Assembly (NCBI RefSeq): GCF_011305535.1
Contig: NZ_CP049905.1
Coordinates: forward strand, 2,821,501 to 2,885,500
DNA length: 64,000 bases
DNA from: Diaphorobacter sp. HDW4B
Lineage (GTDB): Bacteria; Pseudomonadota; Gammaproteobacteria; Burkholderiales; Burkholderiaceae_C
Reading direction: 5' to 3'
Part shown: piece after piece, positions 38,254 through 47,015 of the stretch
Numbering within the stretch: position 1 is the stretch's first letter
Layout: each line of letters starts with the position of its first letter
Position numbers and translations under genes: made by a program
The notes under the pieces: model-generated
Told to the model about the DNA's origin: nothing
Database searches by the model: none
Seen by the model: the letters and a program-made list of their open reading frames with translations, nothing else

Positions 38254-39989
38254 ACGCCGCCGCCATCACCGACCGGCTGCCCGCATCCGGCGCGCGCGGC
38301 GTGCAGGGCCACCAACGCTGGAGCCGCGACGAGTGGATTGCGCGCGGCATGCTGCTCGTCGTCATGGCGCTGCTGCTGACCTTTCTCATCGCACCGCTGT
38401 TCTCGATTCTGGTGAATGCGGTGCTCGACAAGGACGGCAACTTTGTCGGCCTGCAGCACTTCATCACCTACTTCAAGACACCGGCCTTGCTGCGCGCTGC
38501 GGGAAACTCGGTGTTCGTCGCGCTGTCGGTGGTGTTCATCTCCGTGCCCATGGCCTTCATTTGCGCCTATGCGTTGACGCGCACCTGCCTGCCGACCTCG
38601 TTCAAGGCCACGGTGAAACTGGTTGCGCTGATTCCGTTGCTCGCGCCGTCGCTGCTGTCGGCCATCGCCTTCGTGCAGTGGTTCGGCAATCAGGGTGCGC
38701 TCAAGTTTCTGCTGGGCAATGCATCGATCTACGGCGCGCCGGGCATCATCCTGGCCGAGGTCTACAACACCTTCCCACATGCGCTGATGATTCTGGTGAC
38801 CGCGCTGTCGCTCGCCGATGGCCGTCTGTACGAAGCCGCCACCGCCTTGCGCACACCGGGCTGGCGGCAGTTCACCACCATCACGCTGCCATCGTGCAAG
38901 TACGGTCTGATCAGCGCGGCCACCGTCGTTTTCACCTACGTGATCAGCGATTTCGGTGCACCCAAGGTGATCGGCGGCAGCTTCAACGTGCTGTCGGTGG
39001 ATGTGTTCAAGCAGGTCGTCGGACAGCACAATTTCTCGATGGGTGCGGTGGTCGGCATGCTGCTGCTGATTCCATCGGTGCTGTCGTTCATCATCGACTA
39101 CCGCGTGCGCCGCAAGCTCAAGGCGCAGCTCACCGCGCGCTCGGTACCGTATCAGCCCAAGCCGCATCGCGTGGGCGATCTGCTGCTCGGCGGCTTCTGC
39201 GTGCTGGTGTGCTTTCTGCTGCTGGCCACGGTGGGCATGGCGATCTACACATCGTTCATCAAGCTCTGGCCTTACGACCAGGCGCTCACGCTCAAGCACT
39301 ACCACTTTGCGCTGGTGGAAAGCGACATGGCATCGGCCTATACCAACAGCTTGCTGGTCGCGCTGATCACCGCGGTCGTCGGTTCGCTCATCGTTTTCGT
39401 CGGTGCTTACCTGATCGAAAAGACACGCAACCTCGGTTTCATGCGCAAGGGCATGCACCTGATGGCCGTGCTGTCGATGGCCGTGCCGGGGCTGGTGCTG
39501 GGCCTCGGTTATGTGATGTTCTTCAACCATCCGAACAACCCGCTGAACTGGCTCTACAACACGCTGGCGATTCTGGTGATCTCGATGGTGGTGCATTACT
39601 ACACGTCAAGCCACCTTACTGCGGTCACTGCGCTCAAGCAGATCGACAACGAGTTCGAGGCCGTCTCCGCATCGCTCAAAGTGCCTTTTTTCAAGACCTT
39701 TGTGCGCGTGACGATTCCGGTCTGCCTGCCTGCGATTCTGGACATCGGCCGCTACTTCTTCGTGGTGTCGATGGCGAGCCTGTCGTGCGCGATCTTTCTG
39801 TACACGCCCGAGACCATCCTCGCAGCGGTCGCAATCATGCACATGGACGAAGCGGGCGACATCGGTCCTGCATCGGCATTGGCCAGCCTGATCGTGGTGA
39901 GTTCCACCCTCGTCTGCATTGCCTACTCGCTGGCCACGCGCGTGATTCTGGCGCGCACGCAGGCCTGGCGCACGCTGGGACGCGGCTGA
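38250..39989 (+). CDS. phnU: 2-aminoethylphosphonate ABC transporter, fused permease
   Basis: A 579-residue permease with two binding-protein-dependent transport domains in one chain, each with an EAA-like loop (YEAATALRTPGWRQF at about residues 195-209 and FEAVSASLKVPFFKT at about 470-484). About twelve membrane segments are visible. The fused form replaces two separate permease subunits of the FbpB type. The start overlaps phnT. Confidence 0.9.
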   Translation: MNAAAITDRLPASGARGVQGHQRWSRDEWIARGMLLVVMALLLTFLIAPLFSILVNAVLDKDGNFVGLQHFITYFKTPALLRAAGNSVFVALSVVFISVPMAFICAYALTRTCLPTSFKATVKLVALIPLLAPSLLSAIAFVQWFGNQGALKFLLGNASIYGAPGIILAEVYNTFPHALMILVTALSLADGRLYEAATALRTPGWRQFTTITLPSCKYGLISAATVVFTYVISDFGAPKVIGGSFNVLSVDVFKQVVGQHNFSMGAVVGMLLLIPSVLSFIIDYRVRRKLKAQLTARSVPYQPKPHRVGDLLLGGFCVLVCFLLLATVGMAIYTSFIKLWPYDQALTLKHYHFALVESDMASAYTNSLLVALITAVVGSLIVFVGAYLIEKTRNLGFMRKGMHLMAVLSMAVPGLVLGLGYVMFFNHPNNPLNWLYNTLAILVISMVVHYYTSSHLTAVTALKQIDNEFEAVSASLKVPFFKTFVRVTIPVCLPAILDIGRYFFVVSMASLSCAIFLYTPETILAAVAIMHMDEAGDIGPASALASLIVVSSTLVCIAYSLATRVILARTQAWRTLGRG

Positions 39990-40070
39990 CGACTCAACAC
40001 CATTTTTCGAAACTCTGTTCACCCTTCCAACCATCATCATTCAACCCACCGTGAGACCCTGGAGAAAAAC

Positions 40071-41222
40071 ATGAGCGCTTCCACATCCTCATCCTCTTCG
40101 TCCTATCCGATCCTGCTCACCCCCGGCCCGCTGACCACGTCCGACCGCACGCGCCAGGCGATGCTGCGCGACTGGGGATCCTGGGACGGCGACTTCAACC
40201 AGATCACCGCGCGCATCCGCCAGAACGTGCTGCGCATCGTGAACGGCGAAGCCACGCATGAATGCGTGCCCATGCAGGGCAGCGGCACGTTTTCGGTCGA
40301 AGCGGCCATTGGCACGTTGACCCTGAAAAACGCCCATGTGCTGGTGCCCAACAACGGCGCTTACTGCGCGCGACTTGCCAGGATCAGCAAGGTGCTGGGT
40401 CGCAAGACCAGCACCATCGACTACACGGAAGCGCAGCAGGTCAGCCCGGCGGATGTGGACAAGGCGCTCGCGGCAGACCCGAGCATCACGCATGTCGCGC
40501 TCGTGCATTGCGAGACCGGCGCGGGCGTACTCAACCCGTTGCACGAGATCGCGTTGGTGGTCGCCAAGCACGGCAAGGGCTTGATCATCGATGCGATGAG
40601 CTCGTTCGGTGCCATCGACATCGACGCGGGCAAGACGCCGTTCGATGCGGTGATCGCGGCTTCGGGCAAATGTCTGGAAGGCGTGCCCGGCATGGGCTTC
40701 GTGATCGCGCGCCGCACGGTGCTGGAAAAGTGCGAAGGCAATTCGCACTCGCTGGCGCTCGATCTGTACGACCAATGGGTCTACATGAACAAGACCACGC
40801 AATGGCGCTTCACACCGCCCACGCATGTGGTCGCGGCGCTCGACGAGGCGATCACGCAGTACTTCGACGAAGGCGGTCTGGCAGCGCGCGGCGGGCGTTA
40901 CGAGCGCAACTGCAAGGCGCTGATCGAAGGCATGCGCCAACTGGGTTTCCGCTCCTATCTGGACGACGACATTCAGGCGCCGATCATCGTCACCTTCCAC
41001 GCGCCGGACGATCCGGCCTACGACTTCAAGCGCTTCTACCAGGAGGTGAAAAAGCGCGGCTACATCCTCTATCCCGGCAAGCTCACGGCGATGGAAACCT
41101 TCCGCGTGGGCTGCATCGGGCACTTTGGCGAGGCGGGCATTCCGGGTGCGGTGGCGGCGGTGGCCGATACGCTCAAGGCCATGGGCATCAAGCAGGTGAC
41201 CGCGCCTGAAACCGTGGCGTAA
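40071..41222 (+). CDS. phnW: 2-aminoethylphosphonate-pyruvate transaminase
   Basis: A PLP enzyme (383 residues) that converts 2-aminoethylphosphonate and pyruvate to phosphonoacetaldehyde and alanine. K200 in [11 protein letters not shown] is the PLP lysine, and D171-type [15 protein letters not shown] holds the cofactor ring. [18 protein letters not shown] is the typical N-terminal motif after a Ser-rich leader. GGAGA lies ahead of the ATG. It is the last gene of the importer operon, followed by a strong terminator. Confidence 0.95.
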   Translation: MSASTSSSSSSYPILLTPGPLTTSDRTRQAMLRDWGSWDGDFNQITARIRQNVLRIVNGEATHECVPMQGSGTFSVEAAIGTLTLKNAHVLVPNNGAYCARLARISKVLGRKTSTIDYTEAQQVSPADVDKALAADPSITHVALVHCETGAGVLNPLHEIALVVAKHGKGLIIDAMSSFGAIDIDAGKTPFDAVIAASGKCLEGVPGMGFVIARRTVLEKCEGNSHSLALDLYDQWVYMNKTTQWRFTPPTHVVAALDEAITQYFDEGGLAARGGRYERNCKALIEGMRQLGFRSYLDDDIQAPIIVTFHAPDDPAYDFKRFYQEVKKRGYILYPGKLTAMETFRVGCIGHFGEAGIPGAVAAVADTLKAMGIKQVTAPETVA

Positions 41223-41251
41223 GCGCAGAAAAAGCCCATCGAAAATGGCGT

Positions 41252-41295
41252 GCCTGCCGGACTGAAATGTCGGTCCGGCAGGCCGCTGTGTTTTT
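41252..41295 (+). terminator. Intrinsic terminator of the phnSTUW operon
   Basis: GCCTGCCGGAC (41252-41262) pairs perfectly with GTCCGGCAGGC (41273-41283), an 11-bp stem with a 10-nt loop. CGCTGTG and then TTTTT (41291-41295) follow, 29 bp after the phnW stop. Confidence 0.78.
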
Positions 41296-41520
41296 GGCAA
41301 TGCGGTTGTCTTGTTGCGCGACTGAGAGCGCTCGCTCTCCTGCAAATGGGCCGGTGTGCATGTCGAGTTTGCTGCGGTTCTACAATTCCGCCATGGCGGG
41401 CGTGGGAAAGCTCCTCTGCGGGATTGATGACCGCAGTTTCTCCGCGCCGGTTCATCGGGATGGCTGAATGACCCAAACAGCAGCCACCACCAACGCAAAT
41501 ACAACGGAGACAGACTGCAT

Positions 41521-42195
41521 ATGCGCATCCTCATTGCCGAAGACGATCAGGTTCTGGCCGACGGTCTGTTGCGCACGCTGCGAGCCTCGGGGGCCGTCGT
41601 GGACCACGTGGCCAACGGCTCGGAAGCCGACGCGGCGCTGGTCACGAACAACGAATTCGATCTGCTGATTCTCGATCTGGGCCTGCCCAAGCTGCATGGT
41701 CTGGAAGTGCTCAAGCGCCTGCGCGGTCGCGGATCGGCGCTGCCGGTGCTGATCCTCACGGCGGCCGACAGCGTGGAAGAACGCGTTCAGGGCTTGGACT
41801 ATGGCGCGGACGACTACATGGCCAAGCCGTTCTCGCTGCAGGAACTCGAAGCCCGCGTGCGTGCGCTGACCCGGCGCGGCATGGGCGGCGCGAGCAGCGT
41901 GATCAAGCACGGGCCGCTCACCTATGACCAGACGGGGCGCGTGGCGTCCATCGACGGAAAGATGGTGGAGCTGTCTGCTCGGGAGTTGGGCTTGCTGGAG
42001 GTTTTGTTGCAGCGCGCGGGGCGGTTGGTCAGCAAGGATCAACTGGTCGAGCGGCTGTGCGAGTGGGGAGAAGAGGTGAGCAACAACGCCATTGAGGTGT
42101 ATATCCATCGGCTGCGCAAGAAGATCGAGAAGGGGCCTATTCGGATTGCGACCGTGCGGGGGTTGGGGTATTGCCTGGAAAAGATTCCAGGGTGA
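41521..42195 (+). CDS. OmpR-family response regulator, TctD/QseB-like
   Basis: A 224-residue regulator: receiver (D8-D9 acidic pair, phosphoacceptor D52 in LLILDLGLP, lysine in YMAKPFSLQELEARV) and an OmpR winged-helix domain (VELSARELGLLEVLLQRAG, SNNAIEVYIHRLRKKI). GGAGA precedes the ATG. The partner kinase lies 309 bp downstream, with repeat A4 between. The codons near the 3' end turn to G/T-ending, as before other family A copies. Confidence 0.92.
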   Translation: MRILIAEDDQVLADGLLRTLRASGAVVDHVANGSEADAALVTNNEFDLLILDLGLPKLHGLEVLKRLRGRGSALPVLILTAADSVEERVQGLDYGADDYMAKPFSLQELEARVRALTRRGMGGASSVIKHGPLTYDQTGRVASIDGKMVELSARELGLLEVLLQRAGRLVSKDQLVERLCEWGEEVSNNAIEVYIHRLRKKIEKGPIRIATVRGLGYCLEKIPG

Positions 42196-42229
42196 TCTTT
42201 TCTTTTGATTTTTTGCACCTGCTCGGTGG

Positions 42230-42424
42230 TTGAGTGCGGAGGCCGGGTCTCGCCCCGGCGGGCGAGTAACTTTTCGCTGGCGCGCGAAAAGTCACCAAAA
42301 GCGCGCTTGAATGCGGGGTCACGCGGCAGAACTCACTTTGCGACTGCGTCGCGCCGTTCGGGCAACCGCCGCGAGTCAGAGGTTTCATAAGAGGTGTGAT
42401 TCGGCACTTCGCTGCGCTCGTGCT
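42230..42424. repeat. Family A element, copy A4 (single arm, truncated)
   Basis: One arm (42230-42380) and about 44 bp of reversed core (TTTCATAAGAGGTGTGA and GGCACTTCGCTGCGCTCGTG). The branched unit is closed by CGCGGCAG/CCGCCGCG (42322-42329 with 42366-42373, one mismatch). It lies between the response regulator and its kinase, so a transcript of both genes would carry the hairpins. The rest of the 309-bp gap, 42425-42504, is T-rich. Confidence 0.8.
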
Positions 42425-42504
42425 GGTTTTTTGTGTCAGCCTCGCGAATGTGTTTGCGTTGATACTCTGGGTCATCTTCGTTCTTCTTCTTTGCAGGCCG
42501 GTCC

Positions 42505-43962
42505 TTGAAGATTTTTCAGCGTGAGCAGCGGTCGCTTTTTGGTGAGATCCTTGACTGGATGCTCACGCCGCTGCTTTTGCTGTGGCCGGTGAGTCTGGCG
42601 CTGACCTGGCTGGTGGCGCAGGGGCTGGCGAACAAGCCGTTCGATCGGGCGCTGGAGTACAACGCGCAGGCGCTGGCGCAGCTTGTCACGGTGCAGAAGG
42701 ACAAGGTGCAGTTCAATCTGCCGCAGCCGGCCAGCGAGATTCTGCGGGCCGATGAATCCGACATCGTCTACTACCAGGTGCTGGCACCGGACGGGCGTTT
42801 TCTGTCGGGCGAACGTGATCTGCCCAAGCCGCCCGATGAGGAAAAGCCGTTCTCCGGCGAGGTGCGTTTGCGCGATGCGGAGATGCGCGGCGTGGACATT
42901 CGCGTGGCCTATATCTGGGTGCGCGTGCCGCTGCCGGATGCGCCCGCGGCGCTGGTGCAGGTGGCGGAGACGCGCTCCAAGCGCAGCGTGCTGGCGACCG
43001 AAATCATCAAGGGCGTGATGCTGCCGCAGTTCGTCATCCTGCCGCTGGCGGTGCTGCTGGTGTGGCTGGCGTTGGCGCGTGGCATCAAGCCGCTGCATCT
43101 GCTGGAAGAGCGCATTCGCGCGCGCAAGCCCGATGATTTGTCGCCGCTCGATCACAAGGCGGTGCCGATGGAAGTCGCGCCGCTGGTCGATTCCGTGAAC
43201 GATCTGCTGCGTCGCCTGAATGAATCGATCGCCACGCAAAAGCGCTTTCTGGCGGATGCGGCGCATCAGTTGAAAACGCCGCTGGCGGGCTTGCGCATGC
43301 AGGCCGATCTGGCGCAGCGCGAAGGCACGAGCACCGAGGAACTCAAGCTCTCGCTCAAGCAGATCGGTCGCTCGTCGATTCGCGCCACGCACACCGTCAA
43401 CCAGTTGCTGTCGATGGCGCGCGCGGAAGGGGGCAGCACTTCGGGTCTGCAGCGCCAGCGTGTCGATCTGGCGCGCCTTGTGATCGAGGTGGTGCAGGAC
43501 AGCGTGCCGCGCGCGCTCGACAAGGGCATCGACCTCGGCTACGAAGGTGCCGATCCGGGCTCGCCCGGCGTCTACATGGAAGGCAACGCCACCTTGCTCA
43601 AGGAGCTGGTGCGCAACCTCGTGGACAACGCCATCAACTACACGCCATCCACGCCCGACAAGCCCGGCATGGTAACCGCCCGCGTGCTGGCCGACACCTT
43701 CGGGCGCGTCGTCATGGTGCAGGTCGAAGACTCCGGTCCCGGCGTGCCCGAAGGCGAGCGCGAGCTGGTTTTTCAGCCGTTCTATCGCGCCCTCGGCACC
43801 GAGGCCGACGGCTCGGGCCTCGGCCTGCCCATCGTGCGCGAGATCGCTCGCCAGCACGGGGCCGAGGTGCGGTTGGAAGACGTGCGGCCCGGCGCGGTGA
43901 ATCCGGGTGCAAAGTTCAGCGTGCAGTTTGTGGCGTTGGTGGACAAGGAAAAGCAGGATTGA
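42505..43962 (+). CDS. Membrane sensor histidine kinase, TctE-like
   Basis: A 485-residue kinase. The N-terminal sensor of the 2CSK type lies between TM1 (LTPLLLLWPVSLALTWLVAQ, about 20-39) and TM2 (QFVILPLAVLLVWLAL, about 175-190). A HAMP-like linker leads to HisKA with H254 in FLADAAHQLKTPLAGLRMQ; then N box LVRNLVDNAINYTP, VEDSGPGVPEGE and GSGLGLPIVREIARQHG. The start is TTG at 42505; a Bug receptor gene nearby fits a role in carboxylate sensing. Convergent with the Bug gene. Confidence 0.9.
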   Translation: MKIFQREQRSLFGEILDWMLTPLLLLWPVSLALTWLVAQGLANKPFDRALEYNAQALAQLVTVQKDKVQFNLPQPASEILRADESDIVYYQVLAPDGRFLSGERDLPKPPDEEKPFSGEVRLRDAEMRGVDIRVAYIWVRVPLPDAPAALVQVAETRSKRSVLATEIIKGVMLPQFVILPLAVLLVWLALARGIKPLHLLEERIRARKPDDLSPLDHKAVPMEVAPLVDSVNDLLRRLNESIATQKRFLADAAHQLKTPLAGLRMQADLAQREGTSTEELKLSLKQIGRSSIRATHTVNQLLSMARAEGGSTSGLQRQRVDLARLVIEVVQDSVPRALDKGIDLGYEGADPGSPGVYMEGNATLLKELVRNLVDNAINYTPSTPDKPGMVTARVLADTFGRVVMVQVEDSGPGVPEGERELVFQPFYRALGTEADGSGLGLPIVREIARQHGAEVRLEDVRPGAVNPGAKFSVQFVALVDKEKQD

Positions 43963-43982
43963 TGCCTGCGCGCGATGCGCGT

Positions 43983-44993
43983 TCAGTCCAGCGAAATCTT
44001 CGCCGCGGCAGTCACCGCGCGCCAGCGGCCAAGTTCGGCTTCGATCTCCGACTTGAACTGATCCGGCACGTTGAGAATCGGCTCGACGCCGCGTGCGGTG
44101 AGGCTCTTGCGGGCGTCGGCACCGTCAAAGCTTTTGCGTGTGGCGTCGTTCAAGGTCTGCACGATCTGCACGTTGAGTTTGGGCGGCGCGAACAGGCCAA
44201 ACCAGGTCGTGGTGTTGTAGCCGCTGATGCCCGCTTCATCGAGCGTGGGAATGTCGGGCGCGCTGGGTGCACGCTCGCGCGAGCTCACGCCGAGCGCGCG
44301 CAACTGGCCGTTCTGGATGTAGGGCATGGACGACGGCAGCGTGTCGAAATACGCGGCCACATGTCCGCCAAGCAGATCGGTCAGCACCTGGCTGCTGCCC
44401 TTGTATGGAATGTGGCGCAGATTGCTCAGGCCTGTGTTCTGGATGAACAGTTCGGCCGCCATGTGCGTGATGTTGCCGTTGCCTGCAGAGCCGTAGGGCA
44501 CGGGCTCGCGGCTGTTGTTCACGTAGGCGACGAAGTCCTTGGCGGTCTTCACCGGTAGCTTGGGGTTGACCACCAGCACCAGCGGGGTCGAACCCACATT
44601 GCAGATCGGCGTGAAGTCGCGCAGCGGATCGTAGGGCACTTTCTGCGACAGCACGGGGCTGATGGTCTGGCTGGCGGTCACTCCGAGCAGCAGCGTGTAG
44701 CCATCGGCGGCGGCGCGCGCGACTTCGGATGCGGCGATCACGCCGTTCGCGCCGGGCTTGTTCTCCACGACGATGTTGGCATTCAGCGTCTGCCCCAGAT
44801 GCTGCGCCAATTGCCGCGCGACAAAGTCTGCGCCGCCGCCGGGCGGAAAGCCAACCAGTAGGCGGATGGGCTTTTCAGGATATTTGCCGCTTGCCCATGC
44901 GCTGAATGGCAAGGCGGTGCTGGCGGCGAGAGCAAGGGTGTTGCGCACCCATTGGCGACGGCCCATGCGCGGGCCCGATGAACGATATGGCAT
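43983..44993 (-). CDS. Bug-family solute receptor (TctC-like)
   Basis: A 336-residue periplasmic receptor of the tripartite tricarboxylate type. It has a Tat-like start (RMGRRQWVRNTLALAASTALPFSAWA) and Bug motifs (YPEKPIRLLVGFPPGGGADFVAR, VVENKPGANGVIAA, PVPYGSAGNGNITHMAAE). No tctA or tctB membrane subunits are in the window; Bug receptors are often orphan and may serve sensing. It is the last gene of a minus operon with the DUF2889 gene and a CoA-transferase. Confidence 0.9.
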   Translation of the reverse strand: MPYRSSGPRMGRRQWVRNTLALAASTALPFSAWASGKYPEKPIRLLVGFPPGGGADFVARQLAQHLGQTLNANIVVENKPGANGVIAASEVARAAADGYTLLLGVTASQTISPVLSQKVPYDPLRDFTPICNVGSTPLVLVVNPKLPVKTAKDFVAYVNNSREPVPYGSAGNGNITHMAAELFIQNTGLSNLRHIPYKGSSQVLTDLLGGHVAAYFDTLPSSMPYIQNGQLRALGVSSRERAPSAPDIPTLDEAGISGYNTTTWFGLFAPPKLNVQIVQTLNDATRKSFDGADARKSLTARGVEPILNVPDQFKSEIEAELGRWRAVTAAAKISLD

Positions 44994-45020
44994 CTGATGT
45001 CTCCTGTCGGTTTTTTGGAA

Positions 45021-45581
45021 TCAGGCGTTCTTGTCCTGGCCGCGATGCAGATGCGGCCACAGTTGTGCGACCACTTCGCGGTGGTCCGCATAGGCAAAGC
45101 AACTGTTCACGCGTGCGCGGTGCAGGTGCTCGTTGGCGGGATCGTTGAGTGCGGCCAGACGTTGCGGTGCCAGACCCTGAAACGCCGTGGTCGCCATCGG
45201 CCCGAGCAGCTCGACGATGTGCGTGCAGCACGCCGCGCCCTTGAGCAGCTCGCGCACCTTGCGATTCCAGCCCGCGCCCAGATGCAGGCCCACCAGCGGG
45301 GCGAGCGTTTGCTCGGCTCCCGTGCACAGCTCGAACGGCGTGGTGAGCATGCGGGCGCGTGCCTCGTGCACCAGCATGTCGGCGTCGATCACGAGCGTGA
45401 CGGTGATGTCGTGCAGCGGCGCGCCAGCGGGTGTGTCTTCGGTCGTGAGCTGGCGGCGAAACGCATGCTGCTTGGTGTCGATGAGCTGACCTTCGACTTC
45501 ATGCAGACCATCTGCGCGGCGATAAAAGCGCAGATCGATCTGGCGGCGATGCAGTTCTTCGCGTGGACTGTCGGTGCTCAT
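45021..45581 (-). CDS. DUF2889 family protein
   Basis: A 186-residue soluble protein with the DUF2889 look (HRRQIDLRFYRRADGLHEVEGQLIDTK, HDITVTLVIDADMLVHEARA, LLKGAACCTHIVELLGPMA). Its function is unknown. It sits 7 bp after the CaiB-like gene and 27 bp before the Bug gene, so it belongs to the same operon. Conserved cysteines and histidines near ACCTHIVELL could bind a metal; this is a guess. Confidence 0.85.
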   Translation of the reverse strand: MSTDSPREELHRRQIDLRFYRRADGLHEVEGQLIDTKQHAFRRQLTTEDTPAGAPLHDITVTLVIDADMLVHEARARMLTTPFELCTGAEQTLAPLVGLHLGAGWNRKVRELLKGAACCTHIVELLGPMATTAFQGLAPQRLAALNDPANEHLHRARVNSCFAYADHREVVAQLWPHLHRGQDKNA

Positions 45582-45588
45582 GGTCGGC

Positions 45589-46824
45589 TCAGGCGGTCTC
45601 GCGCACGGCGGCCCAGGCGAACGAGCCCGGTTGCTGCGCCTGCACGCCGCCCGAATTCAGCAGCGCTGCGATTTCTGCCCCGCTCAGTGGCAGCGACTGC
45701 AGAATCTCCTGCGTGTGCTCGCCCAGTTCTGCGGGCGCGATGGTCTCGACGCCGTCGCTGGCTGCGCCTGCGCGTGGAAATTCGGGCACTTCAAAATCGA
45801 GGCCACGGAACGACACGGTGCGCAGCTTGCCGGGCTGGTGGGCCTGCTCGGCTTCGAGCACGCGTTCCAGTGGCAGCACCTCGGTGCAACCCACGCCGTT
45901 GGCTTTGAGCGTGGCTTGCACGGCCTCGAAATCATGCGCGGCGATGGCGTTCTTCACGATGTCCTCGACCTGCTCGCGGGCCTTCTTGCGCATCTTGAGC
46001 GTGGCGTATTGCGGATCGGTGGCGTAGGGCAGTTTCATGGCCTCGCAGAACTTGGCCCAGTGGCCGTCGGTCAGCATCAGCAGATACAGCCAGCGTTCGT
46101 CGTGCGTGAGATAGGCGCCGTAGCCGGGCATCGCGAATTCGCCGTGCGGTTCGCGCTCGGGGCGACCGAGCAGGTGCTGCTTGAGCTGCACCGCCACCAG
46201 ATCGCGCGAGGCCACATGCAGGCCGGTTTCGTAGAGGCCGACCTCGACATGGCGGTCTTCCGAGGTCGCGGTTTTTTGATCGCGCAGCAGCGACGCGAGG
46301 ATGCCGATCACCGCATAGGCACCGGCAAACTGGTCGTGGTACGAAGGGCCGAGGCGGCTCGGGCGGCCGTTCACGCGGTTGGCTTCCATCACGCCGGTCG
46401 AGGCTTCGGCAACCGGGTTGGACGCCAGATCATCGGCCTGCGGACCGGCTGCGTAGCCGCGAATATGGCAGTAGATGAGCTGCGGATTGATGCGCTCGCA
46501 ATCGGTGCGCGACACGCCCAGCTTGCGCGCGGCCTTGGGGGCGAGGTTGTGCACCAGCGCGTCGGAGGACTTGAGCAATTGCTGAAGCGCGTCGCGGCCC
46601 TCGGGCTTGCCGAGGTCCAGACACATGCTCTTCTTGCCGTGGCTGTAGGCGATGAAGGTGCCGCTCGGCCCGCCGCGCACCAGCGCTCTGGTCGGATCGC
46701 CGTTGGGCGGCTCGATCTTGATGACCTCGGCCCCGAGCTGGGACAGGATGTGCGTCGCGAACGGCGCGGCAAGCATGGAGCCGATTTCGATCACGCGTCG
46801 ACCGGCAAGGGGAGCTGTGGACAT
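45589..46824 (-). CDS. CaiB/BaiF (family III) CoA-transferase 1
   Basis: A 411-residue transferase that would move CoA to an organic acid through an aspartyl-CoA mixed anhydride. D164 in RLGPSYHDQFAGAYAV is the catalytic residue. The Rossmann-like start (VIEIGSMLAAPFATHILSQLGAEVIKIE) is typical. The ATG at 46824 follows GAGGG; the upstream alternative lies over the operator. It is first in a minus operon with the DUF2889 protein and a Bug receptor and divergent from the Liv-type binding protein. Confidence 0.92.
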   Translation of the reverse strand: MSTAPLAGRRVIEIGSMLAAPFATHILSQLGAEVIKIEPPNGDPTRALVRGGPSGTFIAYSHGKKSMCLDLGKPEGRDALQQLLKSSDALVHNLAPKAARKLGVSRTDCERINPQLIYCHIRGYAAGPQADDLASNPVAEASTGVMEANRVNGRPSRLGPSYHDQFAGAYAVIGILASLLRDQKTATSEDRHVEVGLYETGLHVASRDLVAVQLKQHLLGRPEREPHGEFAMPGYGAYLTHDERWLYLLMLTDGHWAKFCEAMKLPYATDPQYATLKMRKKAREQVEDIVKNAIAAHDFEAVQATLKANGVGCTEVLPLERVLEAEQAHQPGKLRTVSFRGLDFEVPEFPRAGAASDGVETIAPAELGEHTQEILQSLPLSGAEIAALLNSGGVQAQQPGSFAWAAVRETA

Positions 46825-46845
46825 GGTGGACCCTCGTTTGCAAAA

Positions 46846-46857
46846 AGAATGCATTCT
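46846..46857. promoter_or_regulatory. 12-bp palindromic operator, site 1
   Basis: AGAATGCATTCT is a perfect 12-bp palindrome 22 bp before the CaiB-1 start, next to the predicted +1. The identical sequence occurs at 56503-56514, and a half-matching ATGATGCATTCT lies at 46942-46953. A shared regulator of the catabolic island is inferred. Confidence 0.65.
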
Positions 46858-46861
46858 ATAA

Positions 46862-46891
46862 ATTATGCTTCTTGTGATTTCCCCATGTCAA
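46862..46891 (-). promoter_or_regulatory. Promoter of the CaiB-1 operon
   Basis: Minus strand: TTGACA (46891-46886), 18 bp, CATAAT (46867-46862). The palindrome lies just downstream, so a bound repressor would block the start of transcription. Confidence 0.6.
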
Positions 46892-46941
46892 AGGGATTCA
46901 TCTCGGGTAATCCCTGTTGTTTTGACTGTTGTTGAATTTAT

Positions 46942-46953
46942 ATGATGCATTCT
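46942..46953. promoter_or_regulatory. Degenerate palindromic operator, site 2
   Basis: ATGATGCATTCT has one half identical to site 1 and two mismatches in the other half. It lies 63 bp before the binding-protein start and next to TATGAT, a plausible -10 for the plus-strand operon. Confidence 0.45.
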
Positions 46954-47015
46954 ATGGCGCTGAAAACAGCGTTTTTGGTTTGCAGTCCACATCAAAAAAC
47001 CCAGGAGACAAAACC

